This document shows, in pieces, positions 24,768 through 34,600 of a stretch of 64,000 nucleotides of DNA. The translations under genes and the position numbers were made by a program. Under the pieces are notes generated by a model. The model ran no database searches. It was given only the letters and a program-made list of their open reading frames with translations, and was not told the origin of the DNA. Every line of letters begins with the position of its first letter. Position 1 is the first letter of the stretch. Source of the stretch: Actinomycetospora callitridis (lineage in GTDB: Bacteria; Actinomycetota; Actinomycetes; Mycobacteriales; Pseudonocardiaceae); assembly GCF_028737265.1 (NCBI RefSeq), contig NZ_JAQZAK010000008.1:185458-249457 (forward strand), read 5' to 3'.

Positions 24768-26648
24768 TCAGCCGCCCGCGAAGAGCCGTCGCCAGTTGTC
24801 CGCGTCGGTCAGCCGGGGTGCGGCGGCGCGCCAGGCCTCCACGGCGCCGCGCCCCTCGCGGGCCAGGCGCCACAGGACGCGGGCACCGTCGCGGCCCAGC
24901 GACCGCAGCGCCTCCGGGTCGCGGCGACGCACGCGCACGCCGCCCTGACCGGCGTCGGTGACGGCGACCTCGTCGAACAGCCCGATGTGCCACCAGTACG
25001 CCTCGCCGGCGCCGACGAGCCCGCCGTGGCGCGGGGTGCGGCCGAGCCACTGCTGGGTGAGGCGCTTCGCCATCACCAGGTGGTCCCGGGTGGGCTCCGG
25101 GCCGGAACGGACGATCTCCATCTCGGTGGGGCCGAGGCCGGGGGCGTCGGTCACCGGGTGGGCGACGGTCTCACCGTGTCCCGCCCGTCGGGCCCGGATC
25201 GCGCCGACGGCGGCGACACCGCCGTCGTCCAGCACCCGCGGGCCGGCCAGGAAGTCCTCCACCGCCGCGATGAGCGTGGCGGCCAGGCCGTAGTTCATCG
25301 AGACGAGGTAGCGCCCGAGCAGGTCGGCCAGCACCCCGGTGACGTGCCGGATCGGGAACGGGGAGTGCAGCGCCGCGGTGATCATGGCGTTGCGCAGGTT
25401 GAAGTACCGGTGCCAGTCGTCCCAGTCCTTCCACGGGAAGTCCGCGTGCCACACCCCGGCGCCCGGCAGCGTCACGGTCGGCACCCCGTGAGCACGGGCG
25501 CGGTAGCAGTACTCCACGTCGTCCCACTGGAAGAACAGCGGTAGCGGGTAGCCCGCGCGACGCACCAGCTCGGACGGGATGAGGCAGGACCACCAGCCGG
25601 TGTACCCCGCGTCGACCCGGCGGTCCTGCACGTTCTTGGTGCCGTCGGGGAAATGGTCCGTCACGTCCGACTCGCCCACCGCGCCCGGGCTGACATGGCC
25701 GTTGGTGAGGTCGGTGAGCACGGCGTACTCGGCGCCGGCGAGCACCTGGGTCGGGTGCAGCAGGTTGAGCATCTGGGCGCCGACGATCGTGGGGTCGGCG
25801 ACGCACCGCCCGAACGCCGCCAGCCGCACGACCACCTCGGGCTCGCAGCGGATGTCGTCGTCCATGAACAGCACGTCGACGTCCGGCCGCGACCCGTGCT
25901 CGACGACCTCGTAGAGCCCACGGGTGAAGCCGCCGGACCCGCCGAGGTTCGGCTGGGGCAGGTAGCGGAAGTGGTCGCCGAGGCGCGCGGCCACGTCGGC
26001 GAACCCCTCGCGGGTGTCGATGCGGTCGGTGCCCTGGTCCACGACGACGACCTCGTCGAGGAGGGCCAGCACGTCGTGCTCGTCGGTGAGCGCCTGCAGG
26101 GTGGCGATGCAGTCGTCGGCGCGGTTGTGCGTGCAGACCACGACCGAGGCGCCGCGGTCGTTCGCGGGGGCCGCCACGGTCCAGCGGGCGTCGTGGAGCA
26201 CCAGCTCGTCGTCGTCGGTGACGATCTCGATCCAGAGCCCGCCGCCGTCGAGGAAGCGGTCGAGCGGCGCGGCGAGACGCACGTCCTCGGCCTGGGCATC
26301 GTGCACCGCGAGCGTGCGCGGGACCCCGTTGGTGTCCGACGCCCGCAGCATCACGCGGCCCGCGCCGCGGGTACGTCCCTCGAACCGCACCTCGGTGGCG
26401 GCCGTCCACCGCTGCCAGTAGCTCGCGGGGAAGCGGCCGAAGTAGGTGTTGGTGCCGACGTGGCTGTAGGCGCCGACGCGGACGTGCCGCCGCCGCCGCT
26501 CCGCCCGTCCGCGCAGGACCTCGACGTAGAGCTCGTCGGGGACCTCCGGGAGGGGACCCGCGAACAGCCCTCGGCCCACCACCAGGCGGCTCCCCTCGCC
26601 CGCCGGCTCGGCGTCGCGGGGTGTCGAGAGCGTGGCGACATCGGTCAT
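24768..26648 (-). CDS. GlfT2-like galactofuranosyltransferase paralogue (GT2)
   Basis: 626 residues from ATG 26648 with AGGGAG upstream. The organisation follows mycobacterial GlfT2 (637 residues): an N-terminal beta-sandwich ending SYWQRWTAATEVRF, a GT-A core with VVCTHNRADDCIATLQAL, PNLGGSGGFTRGLYE, the metal-binding D263-265 in FMDDDI, the catalytic-base region W375-D376-D377 in QWDDVEY, and a helical C-terminus. GlfT2 polymerises galactan from UDP-galactofuranose on the cytoplasmic face. A closer GlfT2 orthologue lies beside glf at 43096, so this copy probably makes a different galactofuranosyl linkage or uses another acceptor. It is downstream of the acyltransferase gene on the same strand. 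Confidence 0.8.
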   Translation of the reverse strand: MTDVATLSTPRDAEPAGEGSRLVVGRGLFAGPLPEVPDELYVEVLRGRAERRRRHVRVGAYSHVGTNTYFGRFPASYWQRWTAATEVRFEGRTRGAGRVMLRASDTNGVPRTLAVHDAQAEDVRLAAPLDRFLDGGGLWIEIVTDDDELVLHDARWTVAAPANDRGASVVVCTHNRADDCIATLQALTDEHDVLALLDEVVVVDQGTDRIDTREGFADVAARLGDHFRYLPQPNLGGSGGFTRGLYEVVEHGSRPDVDVLFMDDDIRCEPEVVVRLAAFGRCVADPTIVGAQMLNLLHPTQVLAGAEYAVLTDLTNGHVSPGAVGESDVTDHFPDGTKNVQDRRVDAGYTGWWSCLIPSELVRRAGYPLPLFFQWDDVEYCYRARAHGVPTVTLPGAGVWHADFPWKDWDDWHRYFNLRNAMITAALHSPFPIRHVTGVLADLLGRYLVSMNYGLAATLIAAVEDFLAGPRVLDDGGVAAVGAIRARRAGHGETVAHPVTDAPGLGPTEMEIVRSGPEPTRDHLVMAKRLTQQWLGRTPRHGGLVGAGEAYWWHIGLFDEVAVTDAGQGGVRVRRRDPEALRSLGRDGARVLWRLAREGRGAVEAWRAAAPRLTDADNWRRLFAGG

Positions 26649-26722
26649 GCGGACGGGCTCCCTGAGGGATCGGGGCGGCGAGCCGGGGACGGGCGGACCA
26701 CCTCCAGGGTAAGAGGTGCCGG

Positions 26723-28831
26723 TCACGGCCCGATCAGGGACGCGACGCGCCGTCCCACCGTCGGCGCCAGCGACGCCGTGAAGGTGGCGCTCAGGTGGTT
26801 GTCGTCGAGGTAGACGGTGACCCGGCCGATCTCCGGCGGGCACACGGTGGGCAGGCAGAGGCTGTCGGCCAGGTCGAGCACCGAGACCGTCGACGGGATC
26901 CCGGCCGGGACGGGCGGCGCCAAGGGGTAGACCTCGTTGCGGGGCACGTCGCACTCGGGCGCGCCGCGGCCGTAGTTGTCGACGCAGCTCGGCGGCGCGT
27001 AGTCGAAGCGCGGGTTGTCCCGCACGGCCATCACGGGCACGCCGGCGTCGGCGAGCCGGTCCCACGCCTCGACCATGCCGGGCGGCGTGGCCTCGGTCCG
27101 TCCCGGCCGGACGTTGTGCGTGGCCTGCGCGACCACCAGCGCGGGGCGCGCCGCGGCGAGCGCCGCGAGGGCCTGCTGATTCCAGGTGATGCAGTCGGCC
27201 TCGCCGATGTTCGACTCCGACGTCGTCGACAGCGGGCAGCCGGGCCGGATCAGCGTGTCGACCCGCCAGCCCCGCTCCCGGGCGATCGGGGCGACCGCGG
27301 GCAGGAACTGCTGCATGTGAGAGTCGCCGACGACGACGATCGTCCGCGCGTTCGGGTCCGGGGCGGGCACGTACGTGCAGCGCTCGAGCGCGGGCGCGGC
27401 GGGCACGCCGGTGCAGTCGTTCTCGTACTCCACCCAGTCCTCGTAGGCCGACACCGCCGGCGGGATCACGTCGGCGTCGGGCGATCCCCGGTCGACGAAG
27501 CCGGCCTGGAGCGCCATCGCGCCCGGGTGATCGGTGTCCCCGACCACGCCCGACGGGGTCGTACGGGCGGCGGTGACGGCGTGCCAGGCGAGGACGAGGA
27601 CCAGCACGGGTACCAGCGCGACCACGGCCAGCCGGTGGTCGACGAGGCGGCCGCCCGCCCGGCGGGCCCGGCGCAGCAGCGGGTCCTCGACGATGTGCCG
27701 GGTCGCGGCGGCCAGGGCCAGCGAGGTCAGCACGACGACGAGCCCGAGGACCGGGCCGGGCTCCTCGCGGTGGTCGGCGGCCTGGGCCAGCAGGAGCACC
27801 GGCCAGTGCCAGAGGTAGAGCGGGAAGCTGATGCTGCCCAGGTACTGCATCGGGCGCGACGACAGCCACCGCGCGCTGCCGAAGCGGTGCGCCGTGTCGC
27901 CGGCGACGATCACGGCGACCGCGCACAGCACCGGCCACAGCGCGAGGTAGCCGGGGAAGCCGCCCTCGACGTCGAGCACCGTGCCGCACAGGGCGAGCCC
28001 GAGGAGACCGGCCCAGCCCAGGGCGACGCCGGCCCAGTCCGGCAGGCGCAGGCGGTGCAGGTTGAGCGCGAGCAGCCCGCCGAGCGTGAACTCCCAGATG
28101 CGGGCGAGGGCGTCGAAGTAGGCGTAGGTCTGGTCGTTCGCGGTGCTCAGGATCGACCAGGCGAGGGAGAGTGCCGTGATCGCGAGGAGCAGGCCGGCGA
28201 CGGCGGGGCGGGCGGCGATGCCGGCCCGGCGGGCGACCAGGGTCGCCACGACGATCACGACGGGGAAGACGATCGCGAACTGGCCCTGGATCGACAGCGA
28301 CCAGAAGTGCTGCACGACGCTCGCGGTGTTGTGCGAGGCGTAGTAGTCGACCGCGTCGGCGGCCAGGCGCCAGTTCTCGACGAAGAACGCCGAGGCCACG
28401 ACCTCGCGGATCGCCTGGGGCCAGCGCGACTCCGGCAGGAAGACCAGGCTCGCGATCATCGTGCCGACCAGGACCACGGCGGCCGGGGGCACCAGGCGGC
28501 GCAGCGTGCGGCCCCACTGGGTCACCAGGTCGATGCCGCCGCGCTCGGCGGCCCGGACGAGCTGGCCCGCGGCGAGGAAGCCGGTCAGGGCGAAGAACAC
28601 GTCCACGCCGCCGGAGACCCGGCCGATCCACACGTGGTAGATCACGACGAGCAGGGACGCGATCGCCCGCAGGCCCTCGATCTCGGGTCGGAACCGCGAG
28701 CCGTCACTGGGCTGGCGCACCCGGCCCTGGGCCGAGGGGATCACCGCGGTGGGGCGATCGGCGGAGTGGGTCCCGGCCGAGAGATCGACCTGGCTCCCGC
28801 CCCCGACTCGCTCGTCGGCCGTGGAGGTCAT
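26723..28831 (-). CDS. Membrane acyltransferase with C-terminal SGNH domain (OafA-like)
   Basis: 702 residues from ATG 28831. Residues about 55-400 form an acyltransferase-3 domain: RPEIEGLRAIASLLVVIYH, GGVDVFFALTGFL, FWSLSIQGQF and SFPLYLWHWPVLL. The C-terminal 280 residues are an SGNH hydrolase-like domain with VVVGDSHMQQFLPA (Ser nucleophile block) and a DDNHLSATF segment carrying the Asp/His pair. Such two-domain proteins O-acetylate or succinylate surface polysaccharides: the membrane part brings the acyl group across and the SGNH part transfers it. Its link to the GlfT2-like gene downstream suggests decoration of galactan or arabinan. Confidence 0.88.
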   Translation of the reverse strand: MTSTADERVGGGSQVDLSAGTHSADRPTAVIPSAQGRVRQPSDGSRFRPEIEGLRAIASLLVVIYHVWIGRVSGGVDVFFALTGFLAAGQLVRAAERGGIDLVTQWGRTLRRLVPPAAVVLVGTMIASLVFLPESRWPQAIREVVASAFFVENWRLAADAVDYYASHNTASVVQHFWSLSIQGQFAIVFPVVIVVATLVARRAGIAARPAVAGLLLAITALSLAWSILSTANDQTYAYFDALARIWEFTLGGLLALNLHRLRLPDWAGVALGWAGLLGLALCGTVLDVEGGFPGYLALWPVLCAVAVIVAGDTAHRFGSARWLSSRPMQYLGSISFPLYLWHWPVLLLAQAADHREEPGPVLGLVVVLTSLALAAATRHIVEDPLLRRARRAGGRLVDHRLAVVALVPVLVLVLAWHAVTAARTTPSGVVGDTDHPGAMALQAGFVDRGSPDADVIPPAVSAYEDWVEYENDCTGVPAAPALERCTYVPAPDPNARTIVVVGDSHMQQFLPAVAPIARERGWRVDTLIRPGCPLSTTSESNIGEADCITWNQQALAALAAARPALVVAQATHNVRPGRTEATPPGMVEAWDRLADAGVPVMAVRDNPRFDYAPPSCVDNYGRGAPECDVPRNEVYPLAPPVPAGIPSTVSVLDLADSLCLPTVCPPEIGRVTVYLDDNHLSATFTASLAPTVGRRVASLIGP

Positions 28832-29157
28832 CGCCTGGGACTGTGCCCTTCCCGCTCGTCGCCGCACACTCCGGGGTCTACGAGGAGCAACGAATCGGCG
28901 ACAGACGGTGCACTTCGAACGCCGAGCGGCGTCCTCGGTGCCTCCCTACGGATCAGCGTTCGTGGCCTCTGGAGAGCCCAGTACCCCGCGGACGCTGGGT
29001 CGCCACCTGCGACGGCGCCTCTGTGACCACGACGACGAACTGTTCACCGGCGTGGGTGAACGCCTCGTCGGTGACGGTCGGCCCGGCGCGCTCGGAGTAC
29101 TCCGTCCAGGCGCCGCGCGCGAGGCGGTCGGCCGGTCGTCACGGCGTCGGCCGGTCG
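28832..29157. other. Intergenic region without a recognisable gene
   Basis: This 326-bp gap separates the acyltransferase start from the end of the next minus-strand gene. Its open frames have no codon signal I can defend, and no RNA gene or clear terminator was found. It should hold the acyltransferase promoter. A tandem repeat lies at its right edge (29128-29165). Confidence 0.4.
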
Positions 29158-29165
29158 TCACGGCG
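29128..29165. repeat. 19-bp tandem duplication at a gene end
   Basis: The unit TCGGCCGGTCGTCACGGCG occurs twice head to tail. The second copy contains the stop codon of the minus-strand membrane protein gene (29158-29160) and the first lies just beyond it, so the duplication copied the stop region without extending the protein. Confidence 0.7.
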
Positions 29166-29811
29166 TCGTCAGCGGCCGTTCGGCGGGCCGCTCGGGGCTC
29201 GCGCGGTGGCGCCGGACGGCCGGGCGCCGGGTCGCGGCCAGGAGGAGCAGCGTGTGGCCGAGGGCCAGCATCACCATCGTCGCGACGCCGTAGGGGTAGT
29301 AGATGTGGCTGGTGAGGAACGACCAGGCGCCGACGACGGCGAACAGCGCACCGACGGCCGCGAGCAGGCGCCAGGCGCCCGGGGCCCGCACGAGGGCGAG
29401 GACCGCGGCGAGCACCGTCGCTGCGAGGTAGGCGTAGACGCCGGGCACCGTGACCACGTCGGCGATCTCGAACAGCGACGCGACCCAGGGGCCGGGGCCG
29501 AGGCGCATCGTCTCGTGGCCCCCGCCGACGCCGGCCAGGACGTCGAGCGCGGTGTAGAAGGCGGCGTAGACGAAGCCGAGGACGACCGTGACGCCCTCGA
29601 GCACCCAGCCGACGGGCCCGACGGGGCGGGACGCCCGCACCACCGCCCACGGGCCGAGCGCCAGCAGCGGGAAGAGCACGATCCCGATGAGGTGCAGGTC
29701 TCGCCACCACGGCGCCGACTCCGGGGTCAGCATCGCGGGGTGCGAGGACCCGAGGAACGCCAGCGCCAGGGCCGGGAGGGCGGTGGCCGCGATCGCCAGG
29801 GGGACACGCAT
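29158..29811 (-). CDS. Polytopic membrane protein, function unknown
   Basis: 217 residues from ATG 29811, preferred over ATG 29820 because GCGAGG sits nine bases upstream of it. Six to seven hydrophobic segments are visible, starting with PLAIAATALPALALAFLG and including HLIGIVLFPLLALGPWAVV and YAYLAATVLAAVLALV. The C-terminal 20 residues are Arg/Pro-rich and cytoplasmic. No catalytic or transport motif is recognisable. The gene is divergent from the EamA-type gene at 29999. Confidence 0.6.
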   Translation of the reverse strand: MRVPLAIAATALPALALAFLGSSHPAMLTPESAPWWRDLHLIGIVLFPLLALGPWAVVRASRPVGPVGWVLEGVTVVLGFVYAAFYTALDVLAGVGGGHETMRLGPGPWVASLFEIADVVTVPGVYAYLAATVLAAVLALVRAPGAWRLLAAVGALFAVVGAWSFLTSHIYYPYGVATMVMLALGHTLLLLAATRRPAVRRHRASPERPAERPLTTP

Positions 29812-29998
29812 CCGCGACATCCTCGCAAACGCGGCATCGTGGGCCGGTGAGCCGAGCGTCCGGGCACCACCTGTCACATGACCGACAGCATGATCCAGAA
29901 TCTCTGGACCGATCGGGTGACGACGCGAAGATCCTGTCGCTTTGCGTGCCTGCCCGGTGATGCACTGGCGCGGTGACGTGGGCTGATCGGACGCGGAG

Positions 29999-30877
29999 GT
30001 GACCCTCCTGGCGGGCGCGCTCGCGGTGCTGGCCGCGTTGCTCTTCGCGATCGCCTCCGTGGCCCAGCGCGGTGCGGCGGCCGACGTGCCCGACGACGAG
30101 GCGCGCGGCGGTCGGCTGATCGCCCGCCTCGTCGGCTCCCCCCGCTGGTGGGCGGGCACCGTCGGCGACACCGGGGGCTTCGTCGTCCAGGCCGCGGCGC
30201 TCGGCGTCGGGTCGTTGTTGCTGGTCCAGCCCCTGCTCGTCACCACCGTGCTCTTCGCGCTGCCCCTCGAGGCGCGCCTGACCGGCCGGCGGATCGGGCG
30301 CCCCGAGATCCGCTGGGCCGTCGTGCTCGTCGCCGCGCTGGCGCTGTTCGTCGTGATCGGCGAGCCCACCGCGGGCGTCGACCAGGCCCCGCTCGACGTG
30401 TGGCTCCCGTCGCTGGCGGTGCTGCTCGTGCTCCTGGTCCTGTGCGTGCTCCTGGCGGGACGCAAGCGCGGTCCCCGGCGCGCGGCCCTGCTCGCGGTGG
30501 CCACCGGCCTCGCCTACGGGCTGGTGGCGGCGCTGACGAAGTCGGTGGTCGACCTGCTGGGCGAGGGACCGCTCGCCCTGATCACCTCGTGGGAGACCTG
30601 GGTACTCGTCGCCGCCTTGCTCGGCGGGACGCTGCTGCAGCAGACGGCCTTCGGGGCCGGCCCGCTCGCGGCGTCGCTGCCGGCGGTGACCGTCGGTGAG
30701 CCGATCGTCGCCGCGGCGCTCGGGGTGCTCGTGCTCGGCGAGCAGGTGCGCGCCGACGGCCTCGAGTGGGGCCTCATCGGTCTGCTCGTCGTCCTGATGA
30801 TCGTGGCCACGGCGGCGCTGTCGCGCTCGTCGGCGGCCGCCCTGCCCGAACCGGAAACCGTGGGAGCCCCGACGTGA
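29999..30877 (+). CDS. DMT-superfamily (EamA-like) membrane transporter
   Basis: 292 residues from GTG 29999, with ACGCGGAG just upstream. About nine to ten membrane helices occur in two similar halves, the pattern of drug/metabolite transporters. The second half has ATGLAYGLVAALTKSVVDLL, and PAVTVGEPIVAAALGVLVLGE is the usual EamA closing motif. Substrate is unknown. Its stop overlaps the next gene by four bases, and the run of overlaps and short gaps continues to the lysX fusion, so it probably starts that transcript. Confidence 0.75.
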   Translation: MTLLAGALAVLAALLFAIASVAQRGAAADVPDDEARGGRLIARLVGSPRWWAGTVGDTGGFVVQAAALGVGSLLLVQPLLVTTVLFALPLEARLTGRRIGRPEIRWAVVLVAALALFVVIGEPTAGVDQAPLDVWLPSLAVLLVLLVLCVLLAGRKRGPRRAALLAVATGLAYGLVAALTKSVVDLLGEGPLALITSWETWVLVAALLGGTLLQQTAFGAGPLAASLPAVTVGEPIVAAALGVLVLGEQVRADGLEWGLIGLLVVLMIVATAALSRSSAAALPEPETVGAPT

Positions 30878-31671
30878 GTCCCGACGTGAACCTCGACCTG
30901 GGCCTCGACCTCGAGTCCCGGGCCGCCGCCGCATGGATGCTCGGCTCGTTCATCGTCGTGTTCCTCGGGACGCGGCTGGTCGTGCGGTTGATCCGTGCCG
31001 GGAAGGGCCCGTTCCGCAACCAGGCGATCGGCGGCGTCCACCTCCACCACCTGGTGTGGGGCATCTTCCTCATGCTGATCGCGGGCGTCGGTGAGTTCAC
31101 CTACCAGCCCGACGGTCCCTGGCTCTACGTGCTCGCGGCCGCGTTCGGGGCGGGCGCGGCGCTGACGCTCGACGAGTTCGCGCTCTGGCTGCACCTCTCC
31201 GACGTCTACTGGGAGCGGGAGGGCCGCGTCTCGGTCGACGCCGTGATGGTCGTCGGCGCGCTGATGGCGTTGCTCGTGGTCGGGGTCAACCCGTTCGACT
31301 CCGAGACCGGCGACGGGGTCCTGGCCGTGGTGGGCACGATCGTCGTCGGCGGTCTCCTCGCGATCGTGGCCCTGTTCAAGGGACGCCCGCTGCTGGGTCT
31401 GCTCGGCCTGCTCGTGCCCGTGCTCGCCCTGTTCGCGGCGGTGCGCCTGGCCCGGCCCACCTCGCCGTGGGCGCGCTGGCGCTACCCCGAGGGCTCGAGC
31501 AAGGCCCTGCGCAGCCGCCGGCGGTTCCCCGAGCGGGACAGCCGGCGCTGGGACGCGGTCGTGGAGGCGATCGCGGGGCGCCCGAACGAGCCCGAGCGCG
31601 AACCCGAGCACGACCCGGACGACGAGGCCCCGAAGGCGGACCCGCCACGGGAGCAGGAGGGGGCGCGCTGA
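30874..31671 (+). CDS. Integral membrane protein preceding lysX
   Basis: 265 residues from GTG 30874 in a GTGA overlap. Five to six membrane helices lie between residues 20 and 190. A conserved-looking GGVHLHHLVWGIFLMLI segment has three His near a membrane surface, and ALTLDEFALWLHLSDVYW follows. The last 70 residues are charged and cytoplasmic (Pro/Glu/Arg-rich). I do not recognise a function; the His/Asp/Glu arrangement could bind a metal. One base separates its stop from the lysX ATG, so the products may act together. Confidence 0.6.
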   Translation: MSPDVNLDLGLDLESRAAAAWMLGSFIVVFLGTRLVVRLIRAGKGPFRNQAIGGVHLHHLVWGIFLMLIAGVGEFTYQPDGPWLYVLAAAFGAGAALTLDEFALWLHLSDVYWEREGRVSVDAVMVVGALMALLVVGVNPFDSETGDGVLAVVGTIVVGGLLAIVALFKGRPLLGLLGLLVPVLALFAAVRLARPTSPWARWRYPEGSSKALRSRRRFPERDSRRWDAVVEAIAGRPNEPEREPEHDPDDEAPKADPPREQEGAR

Positions 31672-31672
31672 C

Positions 31673-34600
31673 ATGGACGCCCACACGGACGCCCACGACG
31701 AGGCCCCCGCCGACGCACCGGACACCGCGGTCGGCCCCGACGCCGACGGCCCCGACGCCGACGGCCACGACGCGCACCTCGGCCAGCAGGACATCCGCAC
31801 GGCGAAGCTCGCCGCCCGCCGCGCGGCGGGGGAGACCGAGCCCTACCGCTGGCCGGTCGACCACTCGCTGGCCGACCTCCGCGTGGCCCACGGCGACCTC
31901 GCGCCCGACACGGTCACCGGCGAGGAGGTCCACGTCGCCGGCCGCCTGACGGGCCTGCGTCGCCAGGGCGGGCTGAGCTTCGGGACGCTGCGCGACCGCA
32001 CGGGCACCATCCAGCTCTTCGTCGACACCGCGGTCGTCGGGCACGACGCCCACGTCGCGATCGACGACCTCGACCGCGGCGACTGGGTCGGCGTGCGCGG
32101 GACGGTGATGACGACCAAGCGCGGCGAGCTCTCGATCCGCGTCGACGAGTGCGCCCTGCTGGCCAAGGCGCTGCGGCCCCCGGCCGGCGGGCACCACGGC
32201 CTCGCCGACGTCGAGACGCGCTACCGCCAGCGCTACGCCGACCTCGAGGTCAACGAGCGTTCCCGCGAGATCTTCCGCATCCGCCACGCCGCCGTGCACG
32301 CGATCCGCAACCACCTCGCGGAGAAGGGCTTCACCGAGGTCGAGGGCCCGGTGCTGCAGAGCATCCAGGGCGGCGCGTCGGCCCGGCCGTTCGTCACCCA
32401 CCACAACGCGCTCGACCTCGACATGTACCTGCGGATCGCCCTCGAGCTGCACCTCAAGCGGCTGATCGTGGGCGGCATGGAGCGGGTCTTCGAGCTTGGG
32501 CGGGTGTTCCGCAACGAGGGTGTCGACACCCGCCACAACCCCGAGTTCACGATGCTCGAGGCCTACCAGGCCTTCGCGGACTACCACGACATGATGGACC
32601 TGACCGAGGGCATGGTCGTGGCCGCCGCGCACGCCGCCCTGGGTGACGAGCTCACGGTGCGCTACCAGGGCCAGGAGATCGACCTCCGGCCGCCGTGGCC
32701 CCGGCGGCGCTTCGCCGACATGATCGCCGAGAAGACCGGCGAGGTGATGCACCCGGACATGCCGATCGCCGACGCCCGGGCCGCCCTCGACCGCCTCGGG
32801 ATCGCGTGGGAGCAGGGCTGGGGCCCGGGCCGGCTGATGAAGGAGGTCTACGACGAGCGCGTGCAGCACGACGTCGTCGGACCGGTGTTCTGCATCGACT
32901 ACCCGCGCGAGGTCTCCCCGCTGGCCCGCGCGCACCGCGACGACCCGGCCTACAGCGAGCGCTTCGAGCTGATCGTCGCCGGCTTCGAGCTGTGCAACGC
33001 CTACTCCGAGCAGAACGACCCGGTCGTGCAGATGGCGGCCTTCGAGGAGGAGGCGCAGGCCAAGCGCGACGGCGACCCCGAGGCCGGCGACATCGACCTC
33101 GACTACGTCCGCGCCCTCGAGTACGGCATGCCGCCCACCGGTGGGCTGGGCATCGGCATCGACCGGCTCGTGATGCTGCTGGCGAGCGTCGACTCGATCC
33201 GCGAGGTCATCCTCTTCCCGACCCTGCGCCCCGAGTTCGCCCCGCCACCCGGCGGCGGCCCGGGCGGCGCCCACCGGCCGGTCCTGCCGCCGACGCCGAT
33301 GCCTGCCGCCGCCCTCGCGGCGGCGACACCGCCGGCCCCGATGGCGGTCGCGACCGCCGGCGCCACCACGGCGACGGGGGTGGCCACCGACGAGGGCCCC
33401 CCGGGCCGGCCCTGGGTGGTCACCCTGATCGCCGGCCTGACGGCGCTCGCGGGCCTGCTGCACCTGCTGGTGCACGTCCCGGTCGTCCACGAGCGGCTGG
33501 GCGACCGGATCAACGTCGACCTCGTCCCGCCGTGGTTCGCGGTCACCGGCCACGTGCTCTCGGCCGCGATCGGCCTGCTCCTGCTGCTGCTGGCCGACCA
33601 GCTGGCCAAGCGCAAGCAGGCGGCGTGGCGGGTGGCGGTCGGGCTCTCCGCGCTCGCGCTGGTGGCGCACATCCTCAAGGGTCCGCACCAGGTCGGGCTC
33701 GGCATCAGCGTCGCCCTGCTCGTCCTGCTGCTCGTCGCCCGGAAGAACTTCCGCGCGCCGGCCGACCCGCCGTCCCTGCTGCGCCTGCTGCGCTTCGTCC
33801 CGATCTACCTGGCCGCCGTGCTGGCGTTCGGCTTCGTCTCGCTGGGCCTGCAGAGCGGGCGGATGACGCCCGAGCTCACGTTCCTGGGCGGCCTCGAGAC
33901 GATCTTCGGCGGGCTCGTGGGGATCGACGGGCCCTACACCTTCGACCGGCGGCTGTTCGCCGAGACGTTCCCGGCCGCGCTGCTCGCGCTCGGGGTGGTC
34001 GGGCTCGTCGTCTTCCTGATCCTGCTGTTCCGGCCGCTCGCGGCCCGCGACCCGCACACGCGGGACGACTGGAGCCGCGCGCGGCTCCTGGTGCAGACCT
34101 ACGGGTGGGACACGCTCGCCGCCTTCGCCCTGCGCGACGACAAGAGCTTCTTCTTCGGCTCCGACGGGCGCGCGATGATCGCGTACACGTACCTGGGCGG
34201 CTACGCGCTCGCCGCCGGCGACCCGATCGGCGACGAGGCGTCGCTGCCGGCCGTCGTCGACGAGTTCCTGGCGATGTGCGCCCAGCGCGCGTGGACCCCG
34301 GCGTTCCTCGCCGCCCGCGAGGAGGACACGGCCGACGGCGGCCTGCTCGCCTCGCGGGGCTTCCGGTCGTTCTACCTGGGCGACGAGGCGATCATCGACT
34401 GCCCGTCGTTCACCCTCGAGGGCCGCGAGCGCAAGAGCGTGCGCGCGGCCGTCCGGCGGGTGGAGCGCTCGTACCGGTTCCAGATGATCGCCGAGTCGGC
34501 GGCGTCGCCGAAGCTCGTCGCGGCGCTCAACGCGATCTCGGAGAAGTGGCGCGGCAAGGACCCCGAGCGCGGCTTCACGATGTCGCTCTCGCAGGACATC

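Noticed and set aside
24768..28631. A 1287-codon minus-strand frame that appears to fuse the GlfT2-like protein to an upstream protein
   Set aside because: Only the part from ATG 26648 has protein character. The upstream part is an Arg/Ala/Gly/Pro shadow of the acyltransferase gene, which uses another frame with clear acyltransferase-3 and SGNH motifs.
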